Source: Phaeoceros laevis
Taxonomy: Eukaryota; Anthocerotophyta; Anthocerotopsida; Notothyladales
NCBI GenBank assembly: GCA_049999765.1
Contig: JBNGIQ010009267.1
Span: 1 to 55,805 of the forward strand
Length of the DNA stretch: 55,805 nucleotides
Direction: 5' to 3'
Under the pieces are notes generated by a model, which was given only the letters and a program-made list of their open reading frames with translations, was not told the origin of the DNA and ran no database searches. Below, piece after piece: positions 34,418 to 47,045 of the stretch; position 1 is the first letter of the stretch; every line of letters begins with the position of its first letter. A program made the position numbers and the translations under genes.

Positions 34418-37400
34418 ATGACAAGAATTTGGGTCATCCTTCTGCTGGCATGCGTGGTGGTAGCTCTTGGAGTGGAGGTACAGCTCACTTCGACCATTGA
34501 TTGTTGGGATGAGCGTGGTGCTGGCGGCAGGAGAATCAACTGTGTTTTTTTGCTTAAAGAATCTCTCCTGCAACATTGACAGGATCAACTTATAGCCGAT
34601 GTTACTTGCCGTGAGGACTCGGGGCATGTAAACGAGGAGTTTTTTCCCAACTTTACTCGTATCCCGTATGAGGTAGTTGCAACTCTCTGCTGGTCCGAGC
34701 TAGTGAAAGCTTTGGTGTGAAGCCCATACTTTGTAGTCCCGTTCATTGAAGCTTCTTGGGTTTGTGGCTGCCTGCCAGGGACCTTCCAGCAAAAATCCTC
34801 TGGCTTTCAAGTGGTACAATGCAGAAGAAGAAATTGCTGGCAGGAGGATGAAGGTTGGCATGCTTGACCGCCAGTGAGTCGAAGGCTAGTATATTCCAGC
34901 TCACCGCATACTTGTAACATGCCGATATGCGGCTTCTGTCCCTGGGTACAATTCAGGACTGGCTTCGGTTCAGTGTTGCTTTTTGGCACACCTTTCGAGG
35001 AGATGGAGGGGATCCCTTCGGCTCCCCTACTAAGCGGTGGCCCTGGGACGATGGCACAGACACACTTTCAAATGCTCTGACAAGAAGTTTGTGACTTTTG
35101 CCTCTTGTTCAGTGCTGGGATGTTTGTAGAGTCGGACCTGGTGTTGAAAATCTGACCTATAATTATGTTGTGCAAACACAGTTAGAGCAAATTTTGAGTT
35201 TCTGCAAAAGCTTGGAGTGGAATGGTGGTGCTTCCATGATCGGGATATAGCACCAGAGGGAGCTACGCTTGAGGTATCTAGTGAGTCCGCTCCTAGGAGT
35301 ATCCTCGTTCCTTGCATGCACTGCTTGAGTAGGAAGACCTGACTTTGTGCATGACAGGAAACAAATGCCAATCTTGACAAGGTTGCAAAGCTGGCTAAAG
35401 AACTTCAGGTACCCAGGCATCACCTGATGAGAGTGTAGAGTGCTTCGACTTACAAACTGAGCCTGCAGATGTCAACACTTACTCCTATGATGACCGCAGA
35501 TAAAGACCAATGTACGCCTGCTGTGGGGAACAGCTCAGCTGTTTAAGCATCCGCGGTACATGCACGGTGCTGCGACGAGGTGACCATTTACTTGCAATTT
35601 GTCAAACAAAGTCCTAACGCGCCTGTTCAATGTCGGTCTGCCAACTTGATACAGTGGTTGTGGTCCGTGCAGCCCAGATGCTCGAGTGTTCGCATACGCA
35701 GCTGCACAAGTGAAGAAAGCTATAGAGGTAGGCCTGTAAACTTCATTTGCTGTATTATATGCAGTTACAAAAAGAGCTAGGAATATTGTTTTGGCGGTTG
35801 TGCTCTGAGTCCAGGAGCTTGATACAGGTGACCAAGGAACTAGGAGGTGAAAACTACGTCTTTTGGGGTGGAAGAGAAGGCTATCAGACATTACTCAACA
35901 CTGACTTGAAAAAGGAACTGGACCACTTGGTGAGCGCATACTTCTCATCCTTTGGTGTATTCTTGGTTATGTAGCTTGGGTATGTCGCTCATTTTCTGAC
36001 GAGAGGCATATTGGGATCCTCCTTTTGCTGCAATTGTCGGAACACTCAGGCACTCTTTTTAAAAGCAGCTGTTGACTGGAAGAAGAAGATTGGCTTCAAA
36101 GGTAAGGAAAAGGCATCTAGCTTGACATCACAGCTGACTTCGACGAATACTTCGCATTGCTGGCTTTCATTTGACAGAGCTCTTTTTCTTACACGTCAGT
36201 GTGTTATGCAGGAACCTTTTTGATCGAACCCAAGCCTCAGGAGCCAACCAAGCATCAGTATGGATGTCACCCTAGTGGATTACAGTAGGATTTTAGTCAT
36301 GTGGTGCCAATAGTTTGTCATCCATGTAATGGTGCCTCCGTTTCCTGAATTGTCAGGTACGACTGGGATGCTTCAACTACCATGGGCTTTCTTCAAAGAT
36401 ACGGGCTTGCAGGTTCTATTCGTTTCGCCTTTGTTCTGAGTCTGCAACGCTGTTGAAGGCATTGTTAGTCCTTTGCGTTCCTTTAGCATCAAATGCTGGC
36501 TTAGATGTGCCTAACTGATATGCGCAGAGGAGTTCAAACTAAACATTGAGTGCAATCATGCTACCCTCTCTGGCCACAGGTAATGCTGTGATTCAGGTGC
36601 CATGTCAACAAGCGAATGTGTCGTCAGGATCTGGCTATGAGTCTCCATCTAATGGCTGTCTTGAGCTTGTTTTCAGCTGCCACCACGAGCTGGAGATTTC
36701 GCGGATTTATGGAATGTTAGGGAACGTTGATGCAAACACGGGTGATGCCCAAACAGGTAAATCTTGATGGCTGGAAAAGCAAAGTCACACACGGACAGAA
36801 AGGTGGCCTTCATAGTTTGCTTATACATTTGGGTATCTTCGTCTGAATGTGAACGGTCTTCCAGGCTGGGACACTGATCAGTTTCTGTCCAACGTTGAGG
36901 AGGCGACTCTCATCATGCTTACTGTTTTAAGAAACGTAAGATCCTTTCACCAGCAATCGTTTTATTGTTGCTGCTTTGGCATGATCATCGTGAGATTCCT
37001 TTCCTCACGAACAACAACACTGTTGCTGTTCGTAACAGGGAGGTCTTGCTCCTGGGGGCTTCAACTTCGATGCAAAACTGTAAGGTTGCTTTCATCACTA
37101 CATTGGGGTTTGGATGGCTGTCCTCGCCATTAGTTTCGCTTACGCTGTATTGAGCACCGTGCAGGAGACGGGAGAGTGTGGATGTGGAGGATTTGTTTAT
37201 TGCCCATATCTTGGGGATGGACAGTCTTGCACGAGGTTTACGAAATGCAGTTAAGCTCTTGGAGGTACACTTTTTTCTTGTACTAGCCGGTCATGGCATT
37301 TATCGACAGGCCTTCCATGCTTGAGGAACCACTCCAAAAGAGAGGAGGACTTACCTCCTGCGCTGTGATCTCAGGATGGATCCTTGGACAAGCTTGTTTC

Positions 37401-37804
37401 GAATCGGTACGCGAGCTTCAACTCAGAACTTGGCAAGTCGATCGAGGTATGTGCACTGGGCAGTTGGCCGTAGTTGCGAGTACATGCTTCGCTTTTCATC
37501 AACTGCTCAATCTTGAGACCACCAACTGGCATCGTGTTGGCCATTTAACACTGCACACGGCTGCAGGGTGGCCATGTGGACTTTGAGGAGCTAGAAAAGG
37601 CTGCTTTGGAGTCCGGAGAGCCTCCACTTGCTTCCGGCAAGCAGGTGCAGTCGCTTCTTCTTACCTTTCCGTTCTTGTGGACTTTTGAAGTGATGGGTTT
37701 GTTCTGATGTTTGTCACCCATCCTTGTACATGATGTTTGTCACCCATCCTTGTACATGCTGTTTACAGGAACGGGCGGAGCAGATATTGCAGTCTTTTGT
37801 GTAG
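34418..37804 (+). CDS. XYLA: Xylose isomerase
   Basis: Interconverts D-xylose and D-xylulose. Twenty exons: 34418-34477, 34583-34672, 34779-34853, 34957-35086, 35182-35273, 35358-35408, 35500-35579, 35673-35727, 35828-35929, 36050-36101, 36212-36257, 36357-36412, 36528-36579, 36677-36756, 36865-36935, 37039-37079, 37165-37264, 37375-37446, 37567-37644, 37769-37804; all phases agree, 472 residues. The N-terminus [18 protein letters not shown] is a signal peptide, as in other plant enzymes. Active-site pieces: WWCFHDRD (catalytic His and Asp), [51 protein letters not shown] and GWDTDQF, which hold the metal-binding Glu, His and Asp residues. The last intron contains a 26-bp tandem duplication. 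Many exons are only 40-100 bp. Confidence 0.97.
37705..37756. repeat. 26-bp tandem duplication in the last xylose isomerase intron
   Basis: TGATGTTTGTCACCCATCCT followed by TGTACA occurs exactly twice, at 37705-37730 and 37731-37756, just before the acceptor of the last exon. Confidence 0.9.
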
Positions 37805-38452
37805 CCAGACCGGATGTGTTCGGGTGGATTGGGGATTTTGGGCCAGTCTTATGGCCACCACCTTGTCGATTGCAAGTATTAATGTCAACCCTCGGCGAAG
37901 ATGTACAGGCAATTAGCGTTACAGGCAACTAACTGGCTTTTGCACGGCTGATCAGAATAGTGAGACTAGGTAGATCAACGAGCAAAGCTGAAGGAAGTAA
38001 CGACTGGAAGTTATTGGCCACAATGTTTAGCATAACCAGTGTCTGTCGGACTCTGTCCTGCAGTTTCCTCCTCTTTGTTCACTGTATGCAGGGCAAATAA
38101 ATTTTCCTACCCTTTTCGAATTTTAAAGTACATGTGCTTTTGACAACGCGCTTTACAACACTGCTGGAAGAGGGAGAGCGAGAGAGTTGTTCGCGCGCCT
38201 GGTCGTGTGTTTAGCCAGAAGAGAGGCTGCTATAGCTCAATAAATTATTTCTCCAGAAACTGAAATCCACTTCAAATTCCGAAGTGCCACCAAAAATTTG
38301 CTGAGACAGGGAGCTTGCAGCTCCTCATATACTCTTCCAAACTTCCTCCTGCCTAAAACTTTCAGAATAGTCGATGATATTCGACCAGGTGCCGTAATCC
38401 TAGCCTCAAACCAATCTGTACAACGGGTACCCACGTGGCAGACGATGCAGTA
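37805..38452. other. Convergent 3' region of xylose isomerase and PADRE gene
   Basis: Two 3' UTRs. A minus-strand frame at 38237-38434 has no family features and lies after the PADRE stop codon. Confidence 0.5.
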
Positions 38453-39219
38453 TCACCCTCCCGCTTCAGCAATGCTCTGTAGAGCTGGCCGCCATTGTTG
38501 CCTGCCTATCGAGCGAGGATACGCAGCCTGTAGTGCCAGGGTAGCCAGCAAATCCTCTTCTTCATCTTCCTGTACGCAGACACAAGACTCATTCAATTCA
38601 TCTTCAATCAAAGCCACCGTTCGCGCACCATTTCAGAGCACCAAGGGCTAGAAAAGACGTCACAGAAACAAAAAGCCGCCCGCGGTCCTAACCTCTTCCT
38701 CCTCGGGATCTTCGTCCCTGCAGGAAACCTCGTGATCATCTTCCAGGTCCGCCAGGTCAGGGACGTCCGGGAACACCTTGTTCTTGGAGTCGCGAGTCAA
38801 GCCGCTGCTTCTTCCATACGAAAACTGCAAGGCTTCTGTTCGCGCCAAAAAGAAAAACCTCAAATCAACCATCTCCCCTCCAAACCAGAACCTTTGGAAA
38901 CCAGCAGCAAAATGCGGCAAGAGCGTGGCGTACCTTCGAATGTGACAAGCCGGTACGTGCTCCCGACAGCCAGAGGCGCGTCCGGGGGCATCAGTTTCAG
39001 CCTGGGCCTGCTGCTGCCCCTCCCATGCTCCGACTGCCTGGACGACCTACACTTGGAGAAGGTGGGGTCGGGCGCAGCGAACACCTCCGCANNNNNNNNN
39101 NNNNNNNNNNNNNNNNNNNNNNNNNNNNNNNNNNNNNNNNNNNNNNNNNNNNNNNNNNNNNNNNNNNNNNNNNNNNNNNNNNNNNNNNNNNCTGCTGTCG
39201 TCGCCTGGCAGTTCCCCAT
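38453..39219 (-). CDS. PADRE (DUF4228) domain protein, putative N-myristoylation
   Basis: Small plant protein of the family linked to pathogen and abiotic stress responses. Minus-strand exons 38934-39219 (interrupted by 100 N at 39092-39191), 38693-38835, 38453-38569. It begins MGNCQATTA, a typical myristoylation/palmitoylation N-terminus of this family; then, past the gap, RLKLMPPDAPLAVGSTYRLV followed by TFEEALQ, the PADRE signature (PPDxxLxxGxxYRLV), and an acidic disordered C-terminal region (EDPEEEEEDEEEDLLATLAL) ending in a tryptophan-containing tail. The reading frame stays consistent through the gap as drawn, but its true length is unknown. Probably membrane-associated (inference from the N-terminus). 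Confidence 0.85.
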
Positions 39220-42200
39220 TACCCCGTCCTCAGCCGCTCTCCCGCAACTCCACTCCACGCCAATTGCAGTGGCTGCCTGGCTAGGCCAAGCCACGCATTT
39301 CTCAACTGGATTCTTCTCTCCAATTCAGAAAGCGCTGCTTCCCTTCCCTCTTCCCTCGCCGCCGCTGCTGTCACTACGCATCCATCGCCGCCGCCCCCAT
39401 TGAGCTCACAAGCTCAGAGCGGGTGCGAGATTGTCACCACTTTCCGCCACGGCGCCGGCAATCCACAGGAAAGAAGAGCAGCAGCGTCCTGCCGGATTTT
39501 GAAGACAAGAAGGGGGCGCGGAAGGACAAAGAATGGATCGTCCCTCTGTCGCTCCCTCCCCGGAGTGTGCCAGGTCTCTCAAGTCTCTGCTCTTACGCGC
39601 TCGGAGCACACACAGACCGGAACCAGCTTTGCTGCTGCAGCTCTGACGCTTGAACACGAACCACAGAGAGGCGCGACAAGGAATACGTAGCCCACGCCTC
39701 TCGCTCTCTCTCTCCCCTCTCCCTCCTCCTTCCCTCGCTTTGGACAAGAGAGTTCCCTTGGCTAAAAGGAGCGGGTGCATTTATGAGGGCAGGGCTTGGG
39801 ACACGACATCCTGGCGAAACCCCACATGGATGGATGCTGCGTAGACCACCTTTTTCACATCCCTCAAGCAACCCCGGCAAGTGCATGCCAGAAGCGCCAT
39901 ACAGTACCTTCTACTGTCTGTATTTGAAACGATACCACCGCAAGTACTGTACACTCTCCAGTACAATACTGTACACACACAGCATTTTGAGTGGAAGCAC
40001 GGATTTGGATGGGATGCCCAGTGCCCACTCTCTCCAACAATAATGGAATCTTGGAGTCCAAAGCCATACATACCTTCTTCTCCGAGGGAGCCCTTGACCG
40101 GATCCCCTTCCTTCCCCTTCATTAATATTATTATTTGTTGCTGCTGCCGGCCTTAATAATCATTGCTCATGAGACCGTTGCTCTTTGGGTTCTGCGTCGC
40201 ACGCATACCCATGGACGTCCACGACTCACATACGGTGGGGCGTTGAAACGGCGAGACCCGAAAAGAAAACGCCTACGCACGCCTGTAATTAATTACACTG
40301 TGCGATGGGATGCTGCAAAGTAAAGTGGGGTCCCCGCCCGTTCCCGCCTCCTCCAAAATTGACGCAGTTTTGAAACAGTCAAAGCTTCAAAAATAAAAGC
40401 TAAGCGAGCGAGCGAGAGCTTTATCCTTTATCGTCAACGTCCCAAGGCAAGGCAGCCAGGGAGTCCACGTCAGTGATGAGTGTGCGGCGGTAAAAGCGTT
40501 GTGAGGGCGGGTGAAACGGATTGTCCGCATTTACTGCGTCCGGTTTGTAACTGCCGATAGCTGCTTCGCTTCGGGGGCCGCGCTAATCAGGTATTTGCGC
40601 GTGTTCTGGAAGCATCCTGGTCGTGTCAGCAGATGTAAGGGCTTCCGGCCCGGCCCGGCCGAAACGGGCGCCTCGAAATATGCTGGCGACGACCGACCAC
40701 CTGTCGCTGCTGTGTGCGACGGGCCCAGATGAGTCCCCCCACATGGCCTACGCCATGACATCTACCGCTTTTCCCCGTTACGTCTGGCGGGCCACATATA
40801 TAATTATCCTTCATTTTTGGGGGGCCTCCATAGGATATCTGTCGTCGACTAGTCGACTCCTCAATCAGAGGTGCTTCCTTTCTTTCTTCCTTCCTTCCTT
40901 GATGCATATATGGGGGAGCGCGATAATGGATGATGAATCAGCTAGGCCCGCCCTTCAAGTTGTCCTGCCCTGTCCGATATCCATATTCAACTGCACCGCA
41001 TGCTACAGTATGCATGTGCAACAAGTGGGGCACAGCGGACATGTATGTAATCCAGTATGTATGCATGTGGTTGATGAGGCGGTGAGCCAACAGAAATGGC
41101 TGCTGGGGCCCCCATTCCGTCTGGCGTGACAAATATCCGCCTTCGACAATGTGAGAGTTGTGATCATCATCATCATGAGCGACGTTCGACATGGACCGTG
41201 GTAGGCCGGCGCATACCATAGTGATGAGCAGCAGCAGTCCTGTTGGTGAGAGTTGGTGGAGGTGGAACAACACCTCCTCTCCTCGTACCGTATGTACTTG
41301 CTATTGTCAACGACCGAGTGGGTGCTCGTAATGTACCACCTGTCCGCGGTAGAGGACAGTGCGAACCCCTTCTTCAACCACGGACAGGCACATATGTAGG
41401 CTATGTATGCATTCTTCGTCGGCTTCGAAAAGGGCCTTCCCCCCACCCCCACTCTCCATCATCATCACCATCATCCATCATTCAAGCCTTGCTGTGCTGT
41501 GCTTGCCTGCTGGGCTGGCCTGGCCTTCCATGTGGGCCGGTGCTGGCGCGACACTCCCCCGGGGGTTCACGGAAACAGCTGCTGCAGGGGACCGCCAGTG
41601 CTGCTGCTGTGTTCACCACAGCCCCTACATCAATAATATAAGCTCATCGCTACTGTAGTACGTACCGTTCGTACATGATGACCTTGTTTGTTAGCATGAA
41701 TTGGAGCCGTCCAAACTTGCCCAAGAGCCAAGATATCTGCCAGCTGAACTGAGGGCCTATCCGGAGCAGGATAGTGTCGCTTGGATCTAACCGCACTCAC
41801 CAATAATTCATATTGCTTCAGTTCTTTGTGGAAATACATGTGGTGATGCCAAGTTGCCAACACCAAAAAAACTTCCTCTCTGGAGTCTGGACTGCTCAAT
41901 GTCGGATGGGCAATCGGCTAGTTTGGTCTTGGGACTTGCTAAATTGCGCTCACAACCCTCGGCATGCGAGATTGTGTTGTGGAGCACATATTTGTGGCAG
42001 CTGCTGCCCAAGTGATTCGCACCGATCTCGCATTCCATACGACTAGGTTACAACACATTTTTTGTGATGAGTTTCCATCGCTGTTTGGGCTGCTAGCATT
42101 TTTATACGACTTTTGTACATGCGAGTTGTCCTACATTTGTAACCCATGTGCACGTATACAAGCTGAGGTGCCAACAACCACAGAAAACTGGGCGTCGATC

Positions 42201-43332
42201 AGGCATAGCTATCCTCGCCATGCTGACCTAAAACAGCTGGGCCCAGTCTAGAAAAGAATTTTCAACATTTCCGTAGTCCCGATCATCATCAAAAGGTCAC
42301 AAAACCAGATGAAAACGGTCAAATTCCATCCCTGCAGTGGTCATCCATGAGGGCTAACAAATTTTGTGCTCAGAGACAAAGAACCTCCAACCTGCCCTCC
42401 AACCTAGACTCTTCTGTGATAAACGTTGAGGCATGCCGGATGTCTTAGCACCTTGACGACCTGCAGATAGTGTGGGTAATGCGCCACTATTGTGCAAGGA
42501 AGGCAACAGGTCTTAGTACTCTCAAGTTCCCTCACTTGGTGAGAAGCCTGCAGCCAAGCCCAACAAGAGGTATTGAAAAAATCGACCAGCCGCTGCTAAG
42601 CTGGTCTCGGACAATGTCAGAACAGCCTCAAGTTAGCATAAAACAGAGAGACGTACCGTCGAGATGAACCAACCACCGGCACTCTTCCGAAAATTCGAAG
42701 GCTAGTCAAACAACTAGAGTCTCAAGCCAAAATTTACCCCACCCGTCCGAGGTAATTTTGCTGGGACCAGGCGCTTCTCATGGTTTGCCACCACTTGAGC
42801 TTTGGTCCCAGAAACCTAAAACGTGTTGCGCCCAAAACTACCAATGCCGTATCTCCCACATGTACCCAGTCACTGGGCGTTCATGATCCAGGTTGTTCCC
42901 AGCTTTTCGAAATCCTTGTGGTCTTGGACCTGAAGGCATGGCACATTTGTAGCAGATTGCAGTACTCGATAGACCACAGTAGTGGAAGCTCTCAAGTGAA
43001 CGGACATGACAAGGGAAGCAACCCACCTATCATATCAACCTGCTGCTGATTCTACACACACCTCTAAAGGGGTACACCAGAACCCACTTTACCTTCGTGG
43101 CCGGTACAAATGTCAGCCTTGCGGCTGTGAACTTGGCACCATGGAAACCAGCTTTCGGTATCACACTTTTTCCACCAATCTTCACAATGATCGACCTCAC
43201 TCCCTGGGTTCAACGAGCAGAGATGTTATGCCTGCTGCATTTTGCATACATACATCCACAAGCTCCACACCCCAAAGAGCAATTAAATATGTTTCCTATT
43301 CCGAGCCAGCTGTCTAGATAAATTGCACTACT
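39220..43332. other. Large intergenic region
   Basis: Promoter and 5' UTR side of the PADRE gene (pyrimidine-rich, 39300-39780), then spacer. Numerous 60-170 codon frames overlap on both strands at 39400-41900 and 42400-43300 without family features. No RNA gene was recognised. A gene with very short exons could be missed here. Confidence 0.4.
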
Positions 43333-44371
43333 TCACATGGAGTCCAACGCAAACATTCCCAGGAGGAAAAACAGCTCCTCTTGGATGGCAACAGAAACAG
43401 CAAGTGTGTTGCCTCTTACTGGTGGATACCCCCGAATGAGACGCCTGACTTCCTTCCACTGGGGTCCATCTGTTTTCAACTCTCCAGAATCCCTGTCATG
43501 GGCGCCCACCAACAACTTCGATGAGATTGACGTCAACAGCCTAAAACAGGTTTCAGAAGCCAAAGACTCTGTTCCTGACTTGGGGATTTTGCAACCACGA
43601 CTGAAATGGCAGGCTAGGCAACACGTACCAGGCAAACAGAGTGGCTTTCAGCTCGTCTCGGAAGTGCATTTGCACTCTGAAGACAGCATCTACATCCTGC
43701 CTGGGTCCATACCACACTGAAAGCATCACAGGTGGGCTGACATCAAGAAACGTGTGAGGAAACGCCTGAAAGCCTACATACTGCGCCACTTTCCCCCATT
43801 CTCTGGAGGTGGCTATCACGGGCTTGCCAGGAGCTCCGGGGCAAGGAGGCAGGCCCGAGGGCGGCTGCTCCCGAATGATGCCATCTCCTCCCCCTCTTTG
43901 GAACAGGCACCCTCCTTCCGTCTGCCAGTGGCTGAAAAACTTGAAGTCCTCGTACGTAACCTCGTCTTCCCAGCAAATCCTGTCAAACAGCAGCCGATGT
44001 TTGGCCTCCCAAAGCATGAGAGGCTGTGACCTCATGAAATTGGCGTCCATGTGATGAATCCGCTCGAAATGCGGGCTCGCAATCAGGTTTGTCCCGAACA
44101 CGGCCGCATACAGGGCCCTCCATCCCCCGAAACACCTCCGCGCATCCTCCTGCCTCAGCCCCGAACCCTCACACAGCTGACTCCACAGAGTTTGGTCCCT
44201 GGTGAGAGTCCTCCACGACTTGCACACCAGGGCGCAGGATCTTAAGATTTCCTCAGCTGGTAGGAGGGAAAATATTTCTGCCGAGATTGCATCAGGAATC
44301 CTCTCCCACCCGGTACGTCCGCCCACGGTGTTGGCCCGCTTCACACGCTTACTGCCTCCGCCTTCCTTCAT
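43333..44371 (-). CDS. F-box protein
   Basis: Predicted substrate adaptor of an SCF ubiquitin ligase. Two minus-strand exons, 43629-44371 and 43333-43540 (intron 43541-43628), 316 residues. An N-terminal basic stretch is followed by the F-box at about residues 22-70 (WERIPDAISAEIFSLLPAEE, then CALVCKSWRTLT and LWSQLCEG). The C-terminal part is a mixed domain with tryptophan-rich blocks (GGWRALYAAVFG, FKFFSHWQTEGG, VMLSVWYGPRQDVDAVFRVQ) and then LLVGAHDRDSGELK in exon 2; I do not recognise it as Kelch, LRR or FBA. Splicing removes a stop that would otherwise follow in exon 1 frame; the exon 2 frame joins in phase. Substrate unknown. Confidence 0.85.
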
Positions 44372-47045
44372 TGTCTTCGGGCCAAGCTACCTCCGTCTAC
44401 GGCATCTCGGACGTCCTCCAGCAGCTCCAAGCTCAATAGCAATCGCACAGCAAATTGCTAGCCATGGAGAAGAGCGCTGATAGCCTCAATGGCTGAGGAA
44501 AAGCACAGGTTTTCCGACCACAGAGCACAGCATCACCAAACCTCGCCAAGATCTGACGATGCTCCCGTCCTAGGCGAGGATGACGCAGGGACAACANNNN
44601 NNNNNNNNNNNNNNNNNNNNNNNNNNNNNNNNNNNNNNNNNNNNNNNNNNNNNNNNNNNNNNNNNNNNNNNNNNNNNNNNNNNNNNNNNNNNNNNNNNNN
44701 NNNNNNNNNNNNNNNNNNNNNNNNNNNNNNNNNNNNNNNNNNNNNNNNNNNNNNNNNNNNNNNNNNNNNNNNNNNNNNNNNNNNNNNNNNNNNNNNNNNN
44801 NNNNNNNNNNNNNNNNNNNNNNNNNNNNNNNNNNNNNNNNNNNNNNNNNNNNNNNNNNNNNNNNNNNNNNNNNNNNNNNNNNNNNNNNNNNNNNNNNNNN
44901 NNNNNNNNNNNNNNNNNNNNNNNNNNNNNNNNNNNNNNNNNNNNNNNNNNNNNNNNNNNNNNNNNNNNNNNNNNNNNNNNNNNNNNNNNNNNNNNNGGGT
45001 GTCAGCAGAATTTTACTGAATGTTTGCTGCAAGCACACATGTCGCCGGGTGCTTTTTAGTTTTTACGCAAAGCTTGAATAAATCCGTCGTTTACTCGCAT
45101 TCCTCGAAATTATGTACTTCAGTAGAATTGTGCATTGCAGTTAAGTAGCCCCTGATCTTATCTCCCTAAACGAAAGTTAGGGATAGAGCAAGCGAAACGA
45201 CAAATCTCTAGAGCTTGGACCGTCAGCTGCCGCGCTTCACGGTTGTAGCCCCTTGCCAGCAACTTCACGTTTGTAGCCCCAACAGGTAGACTAATGTCCC
45301 TCGATGGGGGCTCCCGGTCGTTGCTCTCAATCCCCGGTCGAAGTACCTGACGGGGTGTTCAATTCCCATTGGTGGAGTTGGCAAACACCATAACCATACT
45401 AGTACTACTACTACTAGAGTTCAAAGATTCATGGGCACCGGCAAACGAAGTACAAAGAGTATTATAAAATGTGATTTGGAAGGACCCCAATCCATCCCTC
45501 TTAATGAGTCATCCTGCTAGAAGACATTCTAGTTAAGTGAGCTGGGAGATGGAATGAAAAGACGCATGGAACTTGGAGGAGAGAACTTAGCAGCCGTAGT
45601 TGAAAAATTACTAGACTAGGTTAGGAGTCTTAGGACGGATTTTATTAACTCCCTCAAAAATTGATGCTCTTAGAAGCAGTAGAAGAAGGAGAAGGAATTC
45701 ACTAGAAATTAGTCTAGAATGCTGTAATTCCACTCTTAAGTGAGCTATACAGTATATATACTCAAGATTGATTCATGTAATATAAAATATACCCAACTAC
45801 CAAAAGCAAAGATTTCCATCATTTAGTGAGATTTTTTTTTTTAAGTACTATATTGGTGCCTTTCTTAGTGAGAAACTAGCTCATGTCACTCTTTTAGTTG
45901 GCGTCTCTTATTCAGAATCCAGTGGGTCCATTATTTCACTTGGACCCATTTATGTATGAGTTGTCATCTCATTTAGGAGCACACTTGCATTGCTCACAAT
46001 TGGGCTTGATGGCATTATGTAGTAGGGGAAGCTCCTTTGTCTAGAAGAGAAAGAACTTTGAAGGAAGGGGGAGGCTATGTGAACACCCTCATGGTAAATG
46101 GAGCGCGTGCATCAGCTTCAACTAGATTTCCTAGCCACTATTTAGATAAGTTAGCTAACAAGGCTTAGTGCTAGGAATGAAAACCTTAACTCCTATTGTA
46201 AAATGCTTAAGAGAAAGTAAAAGCGCAGAAAAATCACCAAAAAAAAAGCTCTTCTTCACAAATGTTCATGACGGTACGAACGGCAGCATACAAAAAATGC
46301 TCAACGTTGTCTTTCAATGATCGAAGGATTAATAAGTAATAATCTACAGCTAATTACCTTTCATTCTGCCGTTCTTTGAAGCTTGAACTTCGTTCTTACC
46401 CCGTCATTACCCCTTCTTTACCCGGCTGTCTTTACCTCGTCAGAAGCAGGAAATAAACGTCTTCTTTGCATGGCGCGATACCCATCGTTGGGTACTGATG
46501 AGATAATTGCGTTCCCTGCTGGCAGCTCGCGTGGCACAGCACCGGGACCGCAGAAAGGGGGTCGTGCCCACATGTGCAGGGAAAGTTAGAGGCTGGTGTG
46601 CCTTTTTTGTCACCTTCCTTTCCAGGGGAAGAACTCGGCGAGGCGACACGATGCAGCCTGAGAGCACGTCCATGGCATTCCTCTCCAGACGCGCCGAACA
46701 CCGCGGCCAGCGGTGGGGCTCGCCGCCCCTGCCCCCGCCTTCGCGCGCACCTCCAGCTTTGCGCGTCAGCCATCTCCGGAGGCCCCCTTCTGCTCTCTCT
46801 CGGAATAGACCTTCGATCCGCCTGATGTGCATCAACAATCTGTCAAGCGTTGGAGCTGTGTTTGCGGACAGGGCAGCCCTGCCGGTCCCTGATCCACAGC
46901 GGTGGAATCTGATTCCCATGATTGGCGGACAGGATAGGTATAGGCGGTGGATGGTGGAGAGGTGTGGATTCTGGGGCCTGGGATCCGCAAACGGAACTGC
47001 TGCTGTGTACGGATCTGCAGGTGGCCAGGGGGCAGGGAAGCGCTG
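44372..47045. other. Divergent intergenic region with a 400 N gap
   Basis: F-box promoter side, the gap at 44597-44996, an AT-rich stretch with one copy of the SINE-like repeat (45338-45416), and the promoter/5' UTR of the glycosyltransferase gene. The GC-rich frames at 46432-47045 on both strands overlap and have no family features. Confidence 0.45.
45338..45416 (+). repeat. Dispersed SINE-like repeat, copy 2
   Basis: ACCTGACGGGGTGTTCAATT, CCCATTGGTGGAGTTGGC, AACACCATAACCAT and a (TAC)n tail. It matches the minus strand of 7412-7486. Confidence 0.6.

Noticed and set aside
34418-37804. Xylose isomerase as bacterial contamination or recent transfer
   Set aside because: It has 19 spliceosomal introns and a eukaryotic signal peptide, and plants are known to carry this gene.
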